A DNA stretch of 64,000 nucleotides, taken from assembly GCF_002954545.1 (NCBI RefSeq), contig NZ_MSCH01000003.1:1961991-2025990 (forward strand). The letters are read 5' to 3'. Source of the stretch: Psychrosphaera saromensis (lineage in GTDB: Bacteria; Pseudomonadota; Gammaproteobacteria; Enterobacterales; Alteromonadaceae). The notes under the pieces were generated by a model, which was not told where the DNA came from, did not search any database, and worked only from the letters and a program-made list of their open reading frames with translations. Of this stretch, positions 47,873 through 57,368 are shown piece after piece. Position numbers and translations under genes: made by a program. Each line of letters starts with the position of its first letter. The first letter of the stretch is position 1.

Positions 47873-49885
47873 ATGTCTAGTGGGATGTTAAATTCAGGTA
47901 TAACTGGATTAGCTGCTGCGCAATATCGTTTATCGATTGCCAGTAATAATATTTCCAATGTCGATACTGAGGGATACAGCCGTCAACGAGTTGAGACTGT
48001 CTCCACAGTAGGTACTGCATTTAAAACTACCTTACAAGGTAACGGTACCGCAATTTCTGCGATTGAAAGAATTTTTAATGAATACAACTTTGAAGAAGTT
48101 TTATTCAATTCATCACAATATGAATATAGTAATACCAGTCTGATTAACTCCTCAAGAATAGATAGCTTATTAGCCGATGCAGATACGGGCATAACCGTAA
48201 CGTTTGCCTCCATGCTCGATGGCATTAATGGGATAGTAGAAGAGCCAACGCTAATATCGGCTCGTAACGTGTTAATTTCTCAAGCAGAAACTTTGGGTAA
48301 CCGATTTAACAGTCTATACGAAGAAGTTGCTATTCAGCAGCTTGGTGGGATTAATGATCAGATTGAAACGTCTGTCGCACAAATTAATATGATCACCGAA
48401 GAACTTGCTGTTTTAAATTCGAAAATACAAGTTGAAACCGCAACCTCCCCAAATGGCTTTCTACCAAATGATTTATTAGATAAGCGCGATTTATTGCTAA
48501 AGGACTTAAGTGAAATAGTTCAAGTTAATGTTGTGGATGTAGGTGACGGTACGGTTAATGTAAGTATAGGTACAGGGGTTACTCTCGTTACTAATGATAC
48601 TTCTATTCCTTTATCAACCGTACCAAATGAATACGACCCTCAATTAATAGAAATTGGAATATCTGTTAACACGGGTGTCGCAAACAAATCAATCATCACT
48701 AATAATTTAGTTGGAGGCTCACTAACTGGGTTAATTGATACTCGAGATAATGTAGTCATACCAACCATTAATGAGTTGGGGAAATTATCGATAGCAATGG
48801 CTGATGTGTTTAATAGACAGCAAAGTCTAGGCCGAGACCTAAATGGTGATGCTGGTGAGAATATATTTCTAGATATTAACGACGGTCAAGATGTATTGGA
48901 AAGAACGTTAAACTCCTCTAAGAATACAAATGTCTCTACCTTTGAAATATATATCCGTAATACCGAACAACTCTCATCTGAAGAATTTGAGATGGAATAT
49001 GACGGTACTAATTTAGACGTATTTGATCAAGATGGAAATTTAGTTCAACAGTTTGATGCGACTGATATTGCCGCCATGTCTGCCGGCCAACAATTAATTG
49101 TTGGTGATACGGGTATTGCGATGGCTATTGATACAAACAATTTGACTGCGGGTGATTCATTTAAAGTTAGGCCAACGTACTTTGGTGCTAATAACATTGA
49201 AGGTATTCTTACCGACCCAGATAAAGTCGCTGTAGCTGATAATCCTTTAGCAATTACCGATGCGAACAATACTAATAACGTTAGTTTTAATTTATATGAA
49301 ATAACGGGTAATTCAACTACGGTTCCAGGACCGTTACCTGATGACTCCATAAGTATTGAAATAGACGCAACGGGTACAAGTTATCAAGTTTTTGACTCTG
49401 CTGGCGCTTTAATTAGTGGTCCATTAGATATAACAGACGATCAAATTATTGATGATCCTGTCACAGGCTTTCGATTTGAACTTGAAGGCACGTTAGCAGG
49501 TGGAGAAATCTTTACTATTACTCATGCGGATAACCCAGGTATAGATGAAACTAAAGCATTTGGTCCTGGCGATAACACCAATATCTTAGCTATGTTGTCA
49601 CTGCAATCTGAAAGAGTTATGGATGGCGGCACAAACAGTTTCTCAGAGTCCTATGCAGAATTAATTACGATTATTGGTGTTGAGACAAGCAGTAGACAAA
49701 TCTCAACCGACTCATTTAGTACCTTATTATCTAGTTCCGAGCAACGTTTAGCTGGAGTAAGTGGTGTTAATCTCGATGAGGAAGCCGCAAGCTTAATTGA
49801 ATATCAGCAATCTTACGCAGCCTCGGCCCGTATAATTACGGTAGCTAGAGAAATATTTGACACATTACTTGCAGCTGCAGGGTAA
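47873..49885 (+). CDS. flgK: Hook-filament junction protein FlgK (HAP1)
   Basis: A 670-aa axial protein with conserved ends: LNSGITGLAAAQYRLSIASNNISNVDTEGYSRQR and EAASLIEYQQSYAASARIITVAREIFDTLL. The centre holds two similar beta modules (about residues 371-432 and 487-553, each with a V(Y/F)D-x-x-G-x-L(V/I) and a later AG(D/E)-x-F core) that recur in FlgL. It is longer than enteric FlgK (547 aa), consistent with these extra domains. Confidence 0.94.
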   Translation: MSSGMLNSGITGLAAAQYRLSIASNNISNVDTEGYSRQRVETVSTVGTAFKTTLQGNGTAISAIERIFNEYNFEEVLFNSSQYEYSNTSLINSSRIDSLLADADTGITVTFASMLDGINGIVEEPTLISARNVLISQAETLGNRFNSLYEEVAIQQLGGINDQIETSVAQINMITEELAVLNSKIQVETATSPNGFLPNDLLDKRDLLLKDLSEIVQVNVVDVGDGTVNVSIGTGVTLVTNDTSIPLSTVPNEYDPQLIEIGISVNTGVANKSIITNNLVGGSLTGLIDTRDNVVIPTINELGKLSIAMADVFNRQQSLGRDLNGDAGENIFLDINDGQDVLERTLNSSKNTNVSTFEIYIRNTEQLSSEEFEMEYDGTNLDVFDQDGNLVQQFDATDIAAMSAGQQLIVGDTGIAMAIDTNNLTAGDSFKVRPTYFGANNIEGILTDPDKVAVADNPLAITDANNTNNVSFNLYEITGNSTTVPGPLPDDSISIEIDATGTSYQVFDSAGALISGPLDITDDQIIDDPVTGFRFELEGTLAGGEIFTITHADNPGIDETKAFGPGDNTNILAMLSLQSERVMDGGTNSFSESYAELITIIGVETSSRQISTDSFSTLLSSSEQRLAGVSGVNLDEEAASLIEYQQSYAASARIITVAREIFDTLLAAAG

Positions 49886-49895
49886 GGATAAGTAG

Positions 49896-51407
49896 ATGAC
49901 TAGAATCGCAACTGCTAACTCTTTCGCTAGAAGTTTGGCACAACTACAATTAAGACAAAGTAATTTAGACCGTGCTCAAACCGAATTAGCAACGGGTAAA
50001 CAAATAATTTTACCATCAGATGATCCTACGGGTGCCAACACTATTATACGCTTAAGTAATGAACTTGAGGTTTCTAGTCGCTATATAGACTCGCAAGAGG
50101 CCGCAGAACGTTTTAATTTAACCAGTGAAACAGCGGTTGCTAGCATGACAGATGTTATTTGGAAAATTGAAGAGTTAATGCTGGAATCTATTAACGGTAC
50201 CATGGATGCAAGTAGTTTAGATGCAATTGGAGAAGAGTTAGAACAACGATTGCAACAATTTGATGCGCTTGCCAATACAAAAAATGCCAATGGCGATTAT
50301 GTATTTTCAGGATTCCAAACAAGTACGCAAACGTATGAAACGGATGAATTTGGTTATCGTCAATATCAAGGCGATGATGGTCAGCGAGAAGTTCTTATAG
50401 CAGCAGGTTTTCAGGTTAAAATAAATGACCCTGCTAGTTTATTCCTAGAGAATGCACCTTCTGAACACTCTACATTTATACCCACGGCTAATCCCGCTAA
50501 TGTTTCAGACTCATCCATTTCTGTAGGTTTAGTTACACGCCCTGCGGAATTTGAAAACTCGACTCATTTAACGCCTTATACTGTTAACTTTATTGCAGGT
50601 GCGGGCGCAGGACAAATTCGAGTTGAAGTTTTAGATAGTGGTGGCACACCTGTGCCTATTGAGCCAAATAAAGGTGATTTTTTAGATATTACCCCTGGTG
50701 ATAAAGTACAATTTAATGGTATTGAATTTTCAACACTAGATAATCCAGTACCTGTTGTTGGTGATTCATTTGAATTTGAAACATCTTCTGACACAACTGT
50801 AATGTGGGTAATGCAACAAGCTGTTGATGTTATGGCATACAACAGTACTAATTATAATGCGGCATCCAATGCCGCTAATCCTTCTACGGCAACCATTACC
50901 GGCGGTAATATCGTTAATCCTTCAGAGGAACATGAGTTTGATGATTATACGGTAAATATTTTGGCCGGTGGTCTGTATGAAGTGTACGACAGTGCTGGTT
51001 CATTGGTCGAAGGACCAAGTGATTATACGGCAGATAATGAAATTAGTTTTAGAGGTATTGAATTTGAAATCGGCGGAACGCCGGCTGCAGGTGATACTTT
51101 TCATGTAGATAGACCTGACTCTCAACTTAGAGCTGAGTTAATAGGCTCACTGTTGACAGAATTAAAAGCTGGGTTCACAAACGTAGATAGTACACGTTCA
51201 TTAATGGGTGCTCGTTTAAATGCTGTGGAACTTGAAATGGATGCGCAATATCGTTTTCAAGAAATAACCACAGGTGCATTAGCAAATGTTGAAGAAATTG
51301 ATGTGTATGAAGCTGTTTCTAATTTAGAAATGTCAACTACTGGGTTAACCGCTTCACAACAGAGCTTTGCTAAAGTGCAGGGTTTGTCTTTATTTAATTA
51401 TATATAA
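49896..51407 (+). CDS. flgL: Hook-filament junction protein FlgL (HAP3)
   Basis: A 503-aa flagellin-like junction protein. The N-terminal QLRQSNLDRAQTELATGKQI and C-terminal EEIDVYEAVSNLEMSTTGLTASQQSFAKVQGLSLFNYI are typical of FlgL. Two inserted beta modules (about 227-296 and 350-408) resemble each other and modules in FlgK. Enteric FlgL is about 317 aa, so the insertions explain the extra length. A hairpin terminator follows. Confidence 0.93.
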   Translation: MTRIATANSFARSLAQLQLRQSNLDRAQTELATGKQIILPSDDPTGANTIIRLSNELEVSSRYIDSQEAAERFNLTSETAVASMTDVIWKIEELMLESINGTMDASSLDAIGEELEQRLQQFDALANTKNANGDYVFSGFQTSTQTYETDEFGYRQYQGDDGQREVLIAAGFQVKINDPASLFLENAPSEHSTFIPTANPANVSDSSISVGLVTRPAEFENSTHLTPYTVNFIAGAGAGQIRVEVLDSGGTPVPIEPNKGDFLDITPGDKVQFNGIEFSTLDNPVPVVGDSFEFETSSDTTVMWVMQQAVDVMAYNSTNYNAASNAANPSTATITGGNIVNPSEEHEFDDYTVNILAGGLYEVYDSAGSLVEGPSDYTADNEISFRGIEFEIGGTPAAGDTFHVDRPDSQLRAELIGSLLTELKAGFTNVDSTRSLMGARLNAVELEMDAQYRFQEITTGALANVEEIDVYEAVSNLEMSTTGLTASQQSFAKVQGLSLFNYI

Positions 51408-51424
51408 TCAAACATCTCTATACT

Positions 51425-51460
51425 AAGTAGAGTTTTGTTGTAAATACAGAACTCTACTTT
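51425..51460 (+). terminator. Hairpin terminator after flgL
   Basis: AAGTAGAGTT (51425-51434) pairs with AACTCTACTT (51450-51459), 17 bp after the flgL stop. The T tail is short. Confidence 0.6.
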
Positions 51461-51476
51461 CAACACTGGCGTCAAT

Positions 51477-51503
51477 TTGCCGCCGCACCTCCCTTTATTG
51501 CCG
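51477..51503 (+). promoter_or_regulatory. Paired TTGCCG motifs upstream of flagellin 1
   Basis: TTGCCG at 51477 and again at 51498, 21 bp apart (two helical turns), about 155-180 bp upstream of the sigma54 -24 element. The same motif occurs upstream of the other flagellin genes. Position fits an enhancer-type activator site; the binding protein is not known. Confidence 0.4.
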
Positions 51504-51656
51504 ATAAAATATACGTCCTAAAATTATAGTTTTTCATTATTACATAAGGTCATAGCACACCCCCACACTTGCGGTTGCACTCTAAACCCCTTTAAAACAT
51601 TAGTTTTTATTCAAGATGTTAAGTTTTTTTAATTAGAAAAGTATTTGACTATTAAG

Positions 51657-51673
51657 TTGGCACGCAAGATGCA
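51657..51673 (+). promoter_or_regulatory. Sigma54 promoter of flagellin 1
   Basis: TTGGCACGCAAGATGCA matches the consensus, with GG and GC 10 bases apart, 61 bp before the flagellin start. In Vibrio and Shewanella the major or first-made polar flagellin is likewise sigma54/FlrC dependent. Confidence 0.85.
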
Positions 51674-51734
51674 ATTCGTTTACTGGAGAAAGAACTTTAG
51701 CTTTATTTGCTAAGAATGTTCTAAGGAGAAAACA

Positions 51735-53273
51735 ATGGCACTATTTGTAAATACTAACGTTGCGTCAATTAACGGGCAACGTAACTTAATGGGCTCAACA
51801 AGCGCCCTTGAAACTTCAATGACTCGACTAGCGTCTGGTCTTAGAATTAACAGCGCAAAAGATGATGCAGCTGGTCTGCAAATTTCTAATCGACTTACAT
51901 CTCAGATCAATGGTCTTGGTGTGGCTATGCGAAATGCTAATGATGGCATTTCTATGGCTCAGACTGCTGAAGGCGCGATGCAAGAATCGACAAATATCTT
52001 ACAGCGTATGCGTGATTTATCTATCCAATCGGCGAATGCTACAAACTCAACGGTAGATAGAAAGTCACTGCAAGAAGAAATGACTCAACTTAATAATGAG
52101 TTAGACCGAATTGCCAATACAACGACATTCGGTGGACAAAAATTACTAGATGGTTCGTTTGGTGTTCAACAATTCCAAGTTGGCTCGCAAGCAAACGAAA
52201 CTATAGCAATATCTATAAATTCAGCACAAATTGATGACTTAGGTAGTGCGCGTTACAGCATGGGTGGGACAAATCTTGCCACATCTGCTGCGACCTCTTT
52301 AGGTTCAGCTGTTGCTGCCAATAGCCACCCGCTGGCAAATGCGTCAGAGATGTTAACGATAGACGGTATCAATACCGGCCAGGTTACTCTTGCTCAAGAT
52401 GACTCTGCAGCAGATATATCGTCAAAAATTAATTCGATATTTAACACTACAGGTGTTAATGCGGATGCAAAAACTGCATTACGCTTGAGTGACTTCGACC
52501 TTGCAGCTGCTGGAGATGGTATTAGTTTTAGTTTATCAAATGGCGGCACAACCGAAACCATATCATTTACGGCTACTGGTGTAGTAGAAGACGATATGCA
52601 AATTATGGTCAATAAAGTAAATGAAAATGCAGCCTCATTAGGCATAGGTGCAGTTTATGATGCCGCAACTAATGCTGTTATTTTGACATCAGAAGCGGGT
52701 GACAATATTGGCATTACTGAGTGGGCTGATTCTGGTGGTGCTGATGCAAAAATCACCATTCAAGGTCGTTCGTATGCAGATGACCAAGATGTTGGCGCTC
52801 CTGTCACTCTAGATGTGGCCGCTGGTGATTTGGAAGTTACAGTAATGGGTCAGGTACAAATGGACAGTACCATTCTGTTTAATGTTAACTCAAACACAGC
52901 GAACAGTGATTTAACTGGTTTAGTTGCAGCTAATGAACTAGCTCAAGCGGTAGAGATATCTATAGACACTATTGATATTACAACGGCTATCGGTGCACAA
53001 GATGCCATCGCTATCATTGACGGTGCATTAAGTAAAATTGATAAAAACAGAGCGTCATTGGGTGCAGTTCAAAATCGCTTGGAATCAACAGTTAATAACT
53101 TAGCTAACATTGTTGAAAATTCATCCGGTGCAAGGGCTCGTATTCGTGACACTGACTTTGCTGCAGAAACAGCAGAATTGACTCGTAATCAGATCCTTCA
53201 ACAGGCTGGTACTTCAATTTTGGCTCAAGCAAATCAATTACCACAATCTGCGTTGTCGCTTCTCCAACAATAA
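51735..53273 (+). CDS. fliC: Flagellin 1 (sigma54-class)
   Basis: A 512-aa flagellin. N-terminal D0/D1 ([38 protein letters not shown]) and C-terminal D1/D0 ([38 protein letters not shown]) are canonical. The variable centre (about 175-410) is much larger than in the ~270-380-aa polar flagellins of related genera. It is divergent from flagellins 3-6 and closest to flagellin 2 in its ends. RBS AAGGAG is 7 bp before the ATG. It has its own promoter and terminator. Confidence 0.95.
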   Translation: MALFVNTNVASINGQRNLMGSTSALETSMTRLASGLRINSAKDDAAGLQISNRLTSQINGLGVAMRNANDGISMAQTAEGAMQESTNILQRMRDLSIQSANATNSTVDRKSLQEEMTQLNNELDRIANTTTFGGQKLLDGSFGVQQFQVGSQANETIAISINSAQIDDLGSARYSMGGTNLATSAATSLGSAVAANSHPLANASEMLTIDGINTGQVTLAQDDSAADISSKINSIFNTTGVNADAKTALRLSDFDLAAAGDGISFSLSNGGTTETISFTATGVVEDDMQIMVNKVNENAASLGIGAVYDAATNAVILTSEAGDNIGITEWADSGGADAKITIQGRSYADDQDVGAPVTLDVAAGDLEVTVMGQVQMDSTILFNVNSNTANSDLTGLVAANELAQAVEISIDTIDITTAIGAQDAIAIIDGALSKIDKNRASLGAVQNRLESTVNNLANIVENSSGARARIRDTDFAAETAELTRNQILQQAGTSILAQANQLPQSALSLLQQ

Positions 53274-53317
53274 CGCAAAGGCGGAAACGCCAAAAATTAA
53301 TATTGTTTTCTCAAATG

Positions 53318-53345
53318 AAAGCCCTGTTTATACAGGGCTTTTTTG
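53318..53345 (+). terminator. Rho-independent terminator after flagellin 1
   Basis: AAAGCCCTG-TTTATA-CAGGGCTTT stem-loop with a T-rich tail (CTTTTTTG). 45 bp after the stop. Confidence 0.9.
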
Positions 53346-53364
53346 TTATTAAACCGTAAACACG

Positions 53365-53390
53365 TTGCCGTGTTTGACGGAAAGTTGCCG
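53365..53390 (+). promoter_or_regulatory. Paired TTGCCG motifs upstream of flagellin 2
   Basis: TTGCCG at 53365 and 53385, 20 bp apart, about 125-150 bp upstream of the sigma54-like element, a layout like that upstream of flagellin 1. The rest of the 53274-53625 gap holds a terminator, the promoter and a leader; no gene is seen. Confidence 0.4.
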
Positions 53391-53514
53391 TTGTTTAATT
53401 TACGCAATAGTAACCGAGTGAATTAATAAAAAAAACCTCTTCCAATTTAATTTACAAATCATTAACCTTTTGTTTTTAAAGGGATTAGCCTTCATATTTC
53501 TAGTTGTATCTGTT

Positions 53515-53531
53515 ATGGCACATTACTTGTA
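53515..53531 (+). promoter_or_regulatory. Sigma54-like promoter of flagellin 2
   Basis: ATGGCACATTACTTGTA fits the sigma54 -24 box well and the -12 box with GT instead of GC. No sigma28 promoter with correct 15-base spacing is visible before this gene. It lies about 95 bp before the start. Confidence 0.5.
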
Positions 53532-53625
53532 TCAGTGTTAGGTAAGCGAATTAAAGTACTGCCTGGACCTTTTAAGAGTCAGTGCTCGATTTCATGATTT
53601 TAGAAATCATACCAAACAGGAGAGT

Positions 53626-55209
53626 GTGATGGCGTTATTTGTAAATACTAACGTTGCGTCAATTAATGGCCAACGTAATTTAATGGGGTCTTCAAACGAC
53701 CTTGCAACTTCAATGGAACGTTTGGCTTCTGGTCTTCGCATAAATAGTGCAAAAGATGATGCAGCAGGTTTGCAAATTTCCAATCGTCTAACTTCACAAA
53801 TCAACGGTTTGACTGTTGCAATAAGAAATGCCAATGATGGTATTTCCATGGCACAAACCGCTGAGGGTGCATTACAAGAGTCAACTAACATACTACAACG
53901 TATGCGAGATTTATCTATTCAGGCTGCCAATGCAACCAACTCAACAATAGACCGTAATGCGATCCAAGAAGAGGTTGTTCAGTTAAAATCTGAATTAAAC
54001 CGTATCGCTGACACTACAACGTTTGGTGGTTCAAAATTAATAGACGGTACATTCGGTAATCAACAATTCCAGGTTGGTGCTCAAGCTAATGAAACCATAG
54101 GTGTATCTTTCAATTCAGCGCAAACAGATGACTTAGGTGGCGCTCGATTATCACTCAATGGTACTCAAATGGGGGCAACTTCAGGAGCTCAAGCTAACGC
54201 AGCAGATTCTATTACCGGACTCGATCTAGGTACTGCATCTGAAAACTTATTAATTGACGGTGTTAATTCAGCAACCGTAGCTATTGGCCAGTCGGATAGC
54301 GCCGCAGCAATGGCCGCAAAAATAAATACCGTATTTAATACTACCGGTGTAAAAGCAGACGCTAGGACTACCACTGTATTAGAAGATTTTCAGAACTTTG
54401 ATGCCGGCGACAGTATTAGTTTTGATTTTTCCAATGGCGATGAAACTAAAGCATCAACGGCAAGCACGGTAATTTCGTTTACATCAACAGGTGTAGTAAC
54501 GGATGATATGCAAATATTAGTAAATAAAATTAATGAAGTGGCGTCAAAAACTGGTATAGGTGCAACGTTTAACTCTACTGGAGATACTACCGGAAGCGGA
54601 CCTGCTGTAAGTTTACTTTCAGAATCTGGGACGGATATTATCATTTCAGGTTTTACAGATGATGATGGTTCAGCGTCAGGTAATGGTGCTACATTTGATG
54701 TAATAGGTAGAGATTATAATGATAATAATTTTATTCCTCCGGCTGCAACGCTCGATTCTACCAATGTTAATGCTGACTCTATCGCTGTTCGTGGTCAAAT
54801 TCAATTAGATAGTACAGTTGCATTTGGTATGACGAGTGAGTTGAGTGATGCAATTCTATCGTCTGGAACCGTAGCGAGTCGTGCTGCTGAAATTTCGATA
54901 GATACGATTGATTTAACATCAGTAGAGGGCGCTCAATCTGCAATTAGTTTAATTGATGGTGCGTTAGCTAAAATAGACCGTAACCGTGCGTCATTAGGTG
55001 CGGTTCAAAACAGATTAGAGTCTACAATTAATAACTTGTCATCTGTTTCTGAAAGTACTTCTGCAGCTCGTTCAAGGATCCGAGATACGGATTTTGCGGC
55101 AGAAACTGCCGAGTTAACTCGTAATCAAATTCTACAACAAGCTGGTACAACAATACTTGCACAGGCTAACCAATTGCCACAAGCCGCATTAAGCCTACTA
55201 GGTGGCTAA
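53626..55209 (+). CDS. fliC: Flagellin 2
   Basis: A 527-aa flagellin, the longest of the six. The track of conserved ends matches flagellin 1 ([34 protein letters not shown]) more than flagellins 3-6. The central region (about 180-425) is distinct. RBS CAGGAGAG precedes an ATGATG-like start region; ATG 53629 one codon on is the better start by homology (MALFV) and spacing, so the protein may be 526 aa. Own terminator follows. Confidence 0.94.
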   Translation: MMALFVNTNVASINGQRNLMGSSNDLATSMERLASGLRINSAKDDAAGLQISNRLTSQINGLTVAIRNANDGISMAQTAEGALQESTNILQRMRDLSIQAANATNSTIDRNAIQEEVVQLKSELNRIADTTTFGGSKLIDGTFGNQQFQVGAQANETIGVSFNSAQTDDLGGARLSLNGTQMGATSGAQANAADSITGLDLGTASENLLIDGVNSATVAIGQSDSAAAMAAKINTVFNTTGVKADARTTTVLEDFQNFDAGDSISFDFSNGDETKASTASTVISFTSTGVVTDDMQILVNKINEVASKTGIGATFNSTGDTTGSGPAVSLLSESGTDIIISGFTDDDGSASGNGATFDVIGRDYNDNNFIPPAATLDSTNVNADSIAVRGQIQLDSTVAFGMTSELSDAILSSGTVASRAAEISIDTIDLTSVEGAQSAISLIDGALAKIDRNRASLGAVQNRLESTINNLSSVSESTSAARSRIRDTDFAAETAELTRNQILQQAGTTILAQANQLPQAALSLLGG

Positions 55210-55280
55210 TAGATTAAATAAAAATAGTTAATCTATTGCTTGAGAGGTGGCAGTAAAAATCCGCCTCTCGGCAATTTTTT
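55208..55280 (+). terminator. Double hairpin terminator after flagellin 2
   Basis: First hairpin AATAGATTA/TAATCTATT (55208-55237), second GAGAGGTGG/CCGCCTCTC (55242-55269) followed by GGCAATTTTTT. The second is an intrinsic terminator; its 3' edge contains the CGGCAA motif shared by flagellin upstream regions. Confidence 0.75.
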
Positions 55281-55301
55281 GTAAAAAAAGTGAAATTTAA
55301 T

Positions 55302-55328
55302 TAAAGGAGTAAAATAAAACGCCGATAC
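55302..55328 (+). promoter_or_regulatory. Sigma28 promoter of flagellin 3
   Basis: TAAAGGAG, 11 bases, GCCGATAC: matches the FliA consensus TAAAGTTT-N11-GCCGATAA. 53 bp before the ATG. Confidence 0.88.
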
Positions 55329-55353
55329 ACCTAGTAACTGAAGAATAATTCAA

Positions 55354-55366
55354 CTGCAAATTGCGG
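55354..55366 (+). promoter_or_regulatory. Conserved leader hairpin next to the flagellin 3 RBS
   Basis: CTGCAAATTGCGG can form a 5-bp stem with a 3-base loop, immediately followed by ACTAGGGGAA (RBS). The same element with paired changes occurs before flagellins 4, 5 and 6. Confidence 0.5.
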
Positions 55367-55380
55367 ACTAGGGGAATAAC

Positions 55381-56937
55381 ATGGCTTTAACAGTAAATTC
55401 AAATCCATCATCGATAAATGCTCAAAATAAACTATCTGGCTCTTCTAGTGGTTTATCAACATCAATGCAACGTTTAGCTTCAGGCTTACGTATCAATAGT
55501 GCAAAAGATGACGCTGCTGGTCTGCAAATTTCAAATCGATTAACTTCACAAATCAATGGCTTGAACGTTGCTGTTCGAAATGCCAACGATGGTACTTCAA
55601 TGGCTCAAACGGCTGAGGGTGCATTACAAGAATCAACGACTATCCTACAGCGTATGCGTGACTTGTCTGTTCAATCAGCGAATGCCACGAATACAACGGT
55701 TGATAGAAAAGCCCTAAACGAAGAAGTAACTCAGCTTAAAGCTGAATTAAACAGAATCGCAGATACAACGACATTCGGTGGCCAACAACTATTAGATGGT
55801 ACGTTTGGTAACCAACAATTCCAAGTAGGTGCTGATGCAAACCAAACAATTGGTTTATCAATCAACTCAGCACAAACGGATGATTTAGGTAGTGCACGTG
55901 CTAACTTAGATGCGGGTACATTAATGGGTGTGTCTACAGCAGGGGCTGCTGATGCCACTGCCGCTGAAGCATTACTTAATACAACATTAGCTGATACCAT
56001 GACTATCTCTGGTGTAAACGAAGCAACGGTTCAGTTTAGTAATGATGATAGCTCAGCTGAAATGGCGGCTAAAATCAATGCTGAATTTAACACTACAGGT
56101 GTAAAAGCCGATGCTAAAACAACAGCAATGATCACAGCGTTTGTTGGTGGTGAAGTTGATGCTGCTAACGGTACAGCGGATAACGTAAGTTTTACCTTGA
56201 GTAATGGCACATCTTCAGAAATTATTTCGTTTACCTCATCAGGTGATGCGAATGACGATATGCAAACGATGATCGCAAAGATCAATGAGAAAGCGTCTGT
56301 AACAGGTATCGGTGCATCATATAGCTCAGAAGCACTTGCTGGTACAGCGGGTATCGTATTAACTTCTGAATCGGGTGATAATATAATTATTTCTGATTTA
56401 ACAGATGACGATGCATCAGCTGCTGGTACTGCCACCTCATTTAATGTAACGGGTGCTGATTATGACGGTACAGCAGATGCGACAAGTAATGCAGTAACAT
56501 CTGGTGGTACTGCCGACTCGGTAGCGGTTCGTGGTTCAATTCAGCTTGATAGTACTTTATCTTTCTCGTCACAATCATCGTCGGCTGAGACTGGTATTGG
56601 TGTAGAAACACGTTCATCAGAGATAAGTATTGATACGCTTGACTTAACCTCAGCGCAAGGGTCACAAGATGCGATTGCGGTAATAGATGGCGCGTTAGCG
56701 AAGATTGACAAAAACCGTTCAGTTTTAGGTGCGACGCAAAACCGTTTGGAATCGACAGTGAACAACTTAAGTTCAATTGTTGAGAACTCATCGGCAGCGC
56801 GTTCACGAATTCGTGATACAGACTTTACGGTTGAGACAGCTGAGTTGACTAAGAATCAAATCTTACAACAAGCAGGTACATCAATTTTAGCGCAAGCTAA
56901 CCAATTACCTCAAGCAGCGTTAAGCTTATTAGGTTAA
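55381..56937 (+). CDS. fliC: Flagellin 3 (sigma28-class, duplicated type)
   Basis: A 518-aa flagellin. Its ends ([44 protein letters not shown]) define a subfamily shared with the next three genes and differing from flagellins 1 and 2. Residues 1-175 and 405-518 are nearly identical across the four, and differences cluster around residues 175-215 and 320-390. It has its own sigma28 promoter, leader hairpin and terminator. Confidence 0.95.
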   Translation: MALTVNSNPSSINAQNKLSGSSSGLSTSMQRLASGLRINSAKDDAAGLQISNRLTSQINGLNVAVRNANDGTSMAQTAEGALQESTTILQRMRDLSVQSANATNTTVDRKALNEEVTQLKAELNRIADTTTFGGQQLLDGTFGNQQFQVGADANQTIGLSINSAQTDDLGSARANLDAGTLMGVSTAGAADATAAEALLNTTLADTMTISGVNEATVQFSNDDSSAEMAAKINAEFNTTGVKADAKTTAMITAFVGGEVDAANGTADNVSFTLSNGTSSEIISFTSSGDANDDMQTMIAKINEKASVTGIGASYSSEALAGTAGIVLTSESGDNIIISDLTDDDASAAGTATSFNVTGADYDGTADATSNAVTSGGTADSVAVRGSIQLDSTLSFSSQSSSAETGIGVETRSSEISIDTLDLTSAQGSQDAIAVIDGALAKIDKNRSVLGATQNRLESTVNNLSSIVENSSAARSRIRDTDFTVETAELTKNQILQQAGTSILAQANQLPQAALSLLG

Positions 56938-57137
56938 TAAGCGATAAATTAATAGCCTAGTAAATACTAGGTGCTATTAATACAAAGTGAATTGTTATAA
57001 ATAAAACCACTGTCATTGTTAATGACGGTGGTTTTTTAGTTTAATCAGCTGTATACAGTTCCAGACTCGAGAAGTTAACAACTCAAACTTTCATTTTGTC
57101 GACTCATACCCGCAATATTAAAAAATGCCAGGTTATC
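56938..57137 (+). repeat. 3' flanking repeat, copy 1 (after flagellin 3)
   Basis: About 200 bp after flagellin 3 are nearly identical to the 200 bp after flagellin 4 (58926-59125), with only a few base changes; similarity stops just after GGTTATC. Contains a CTAGTA-AAT-ACTAG hairpin and the terminator at 57004-57036. The rest of the gap to 57368 holds the next promoter; no gene is seen. Confidence 0.9.
57004..57036 (+). terminator. Rho-independent terminator after flagellin 3
   Basis: 14-bp stem AAACCACTGTCATT / AATGACGGTGGTTT with loop GTT and a TTTTTT tail. Confidence 0.92.
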
Positions 57138-57244
57138 CCTTACACAACTTCTTAAATATAATGTAGCGCTATATAAGTGTAGCGATTCATTTTGCAAGTT
57201 AATTGAACGTTCTCAAGCATGGTATCAATGGCGATGACATAAGT

Positions 57245-57261
57245 TTGCCGCTTGTGGGCAA
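57245..57261 (+). promoter_or_regulatory. TTGCCG...GGGCAA inverted motif upstream of flagellin 4
   Basis: TTGCCGCTTGTGGGCAA, an inverted repeat of the TTGCCG motif, 29 bp upstream of the sigma28 -35 box. Equivalent motifs precede flagellins 5 and 6. Confidence 0.4.
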
Positions 57262-57289
57262 TTATTTGTAATAAAAAGCTAAATTTTAT

Positions 57290-57316
57290 TAAAGTACGGA
57301 AATAAAGTGCCGATAC
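57290..57316 (+). promoter_or_regulatory. Sigma28 promoter of flagellin 4
   Basis: TAAAGTAC, 11 bases, GCCGATAC. 53 bp before the ATG, same layout as flagellin 3. Confidence 0.88.
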
Positions 57317-57341
57317 ATCTAGTAACTGAAGAATAATTCAA

Positions 57342-57354
57342 CTGCAAATTGCGG
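57342..57354 (+). promoter_or_regulatory. Leader hairpin next to the flagellin 4 RBS
   Basis: CTGCAAATTGCGG followed by ACTAGGGAAA, identical stem to that of flagellin 3. Confidence 0.5.
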
Positions 57355-57368
57355 ACTAGGGAAATATC

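Larger units (their letters stand above)
51408..51734 (+). other. Intergenic region flgL-flagellin 1
   Basis: Contains, in order, the flgL terminator, a pair of TTGCCG motifs, the sigma54 promoter and a leader of about 50 bases with two GGAG sequences (51681 region and 51724). No gene is seen. Confidence 0.7.

Noticed and set aside
51498-51510. TTGCCGATAAAAT as a sigma28 -10 element for flagellin 1
   Set aside because: No TAAA -35 box at the needed 15-base distance, while a consensus sigma54 promoter lies further down. Kept only as a TTGCCG motif.
53350-53370. TAAA...GCCG before flagellin 2 as a sigma28 promoter
   Set aside because: Spacing is 13 instead of 15 bases and the -10 reads GCCGTGTT.
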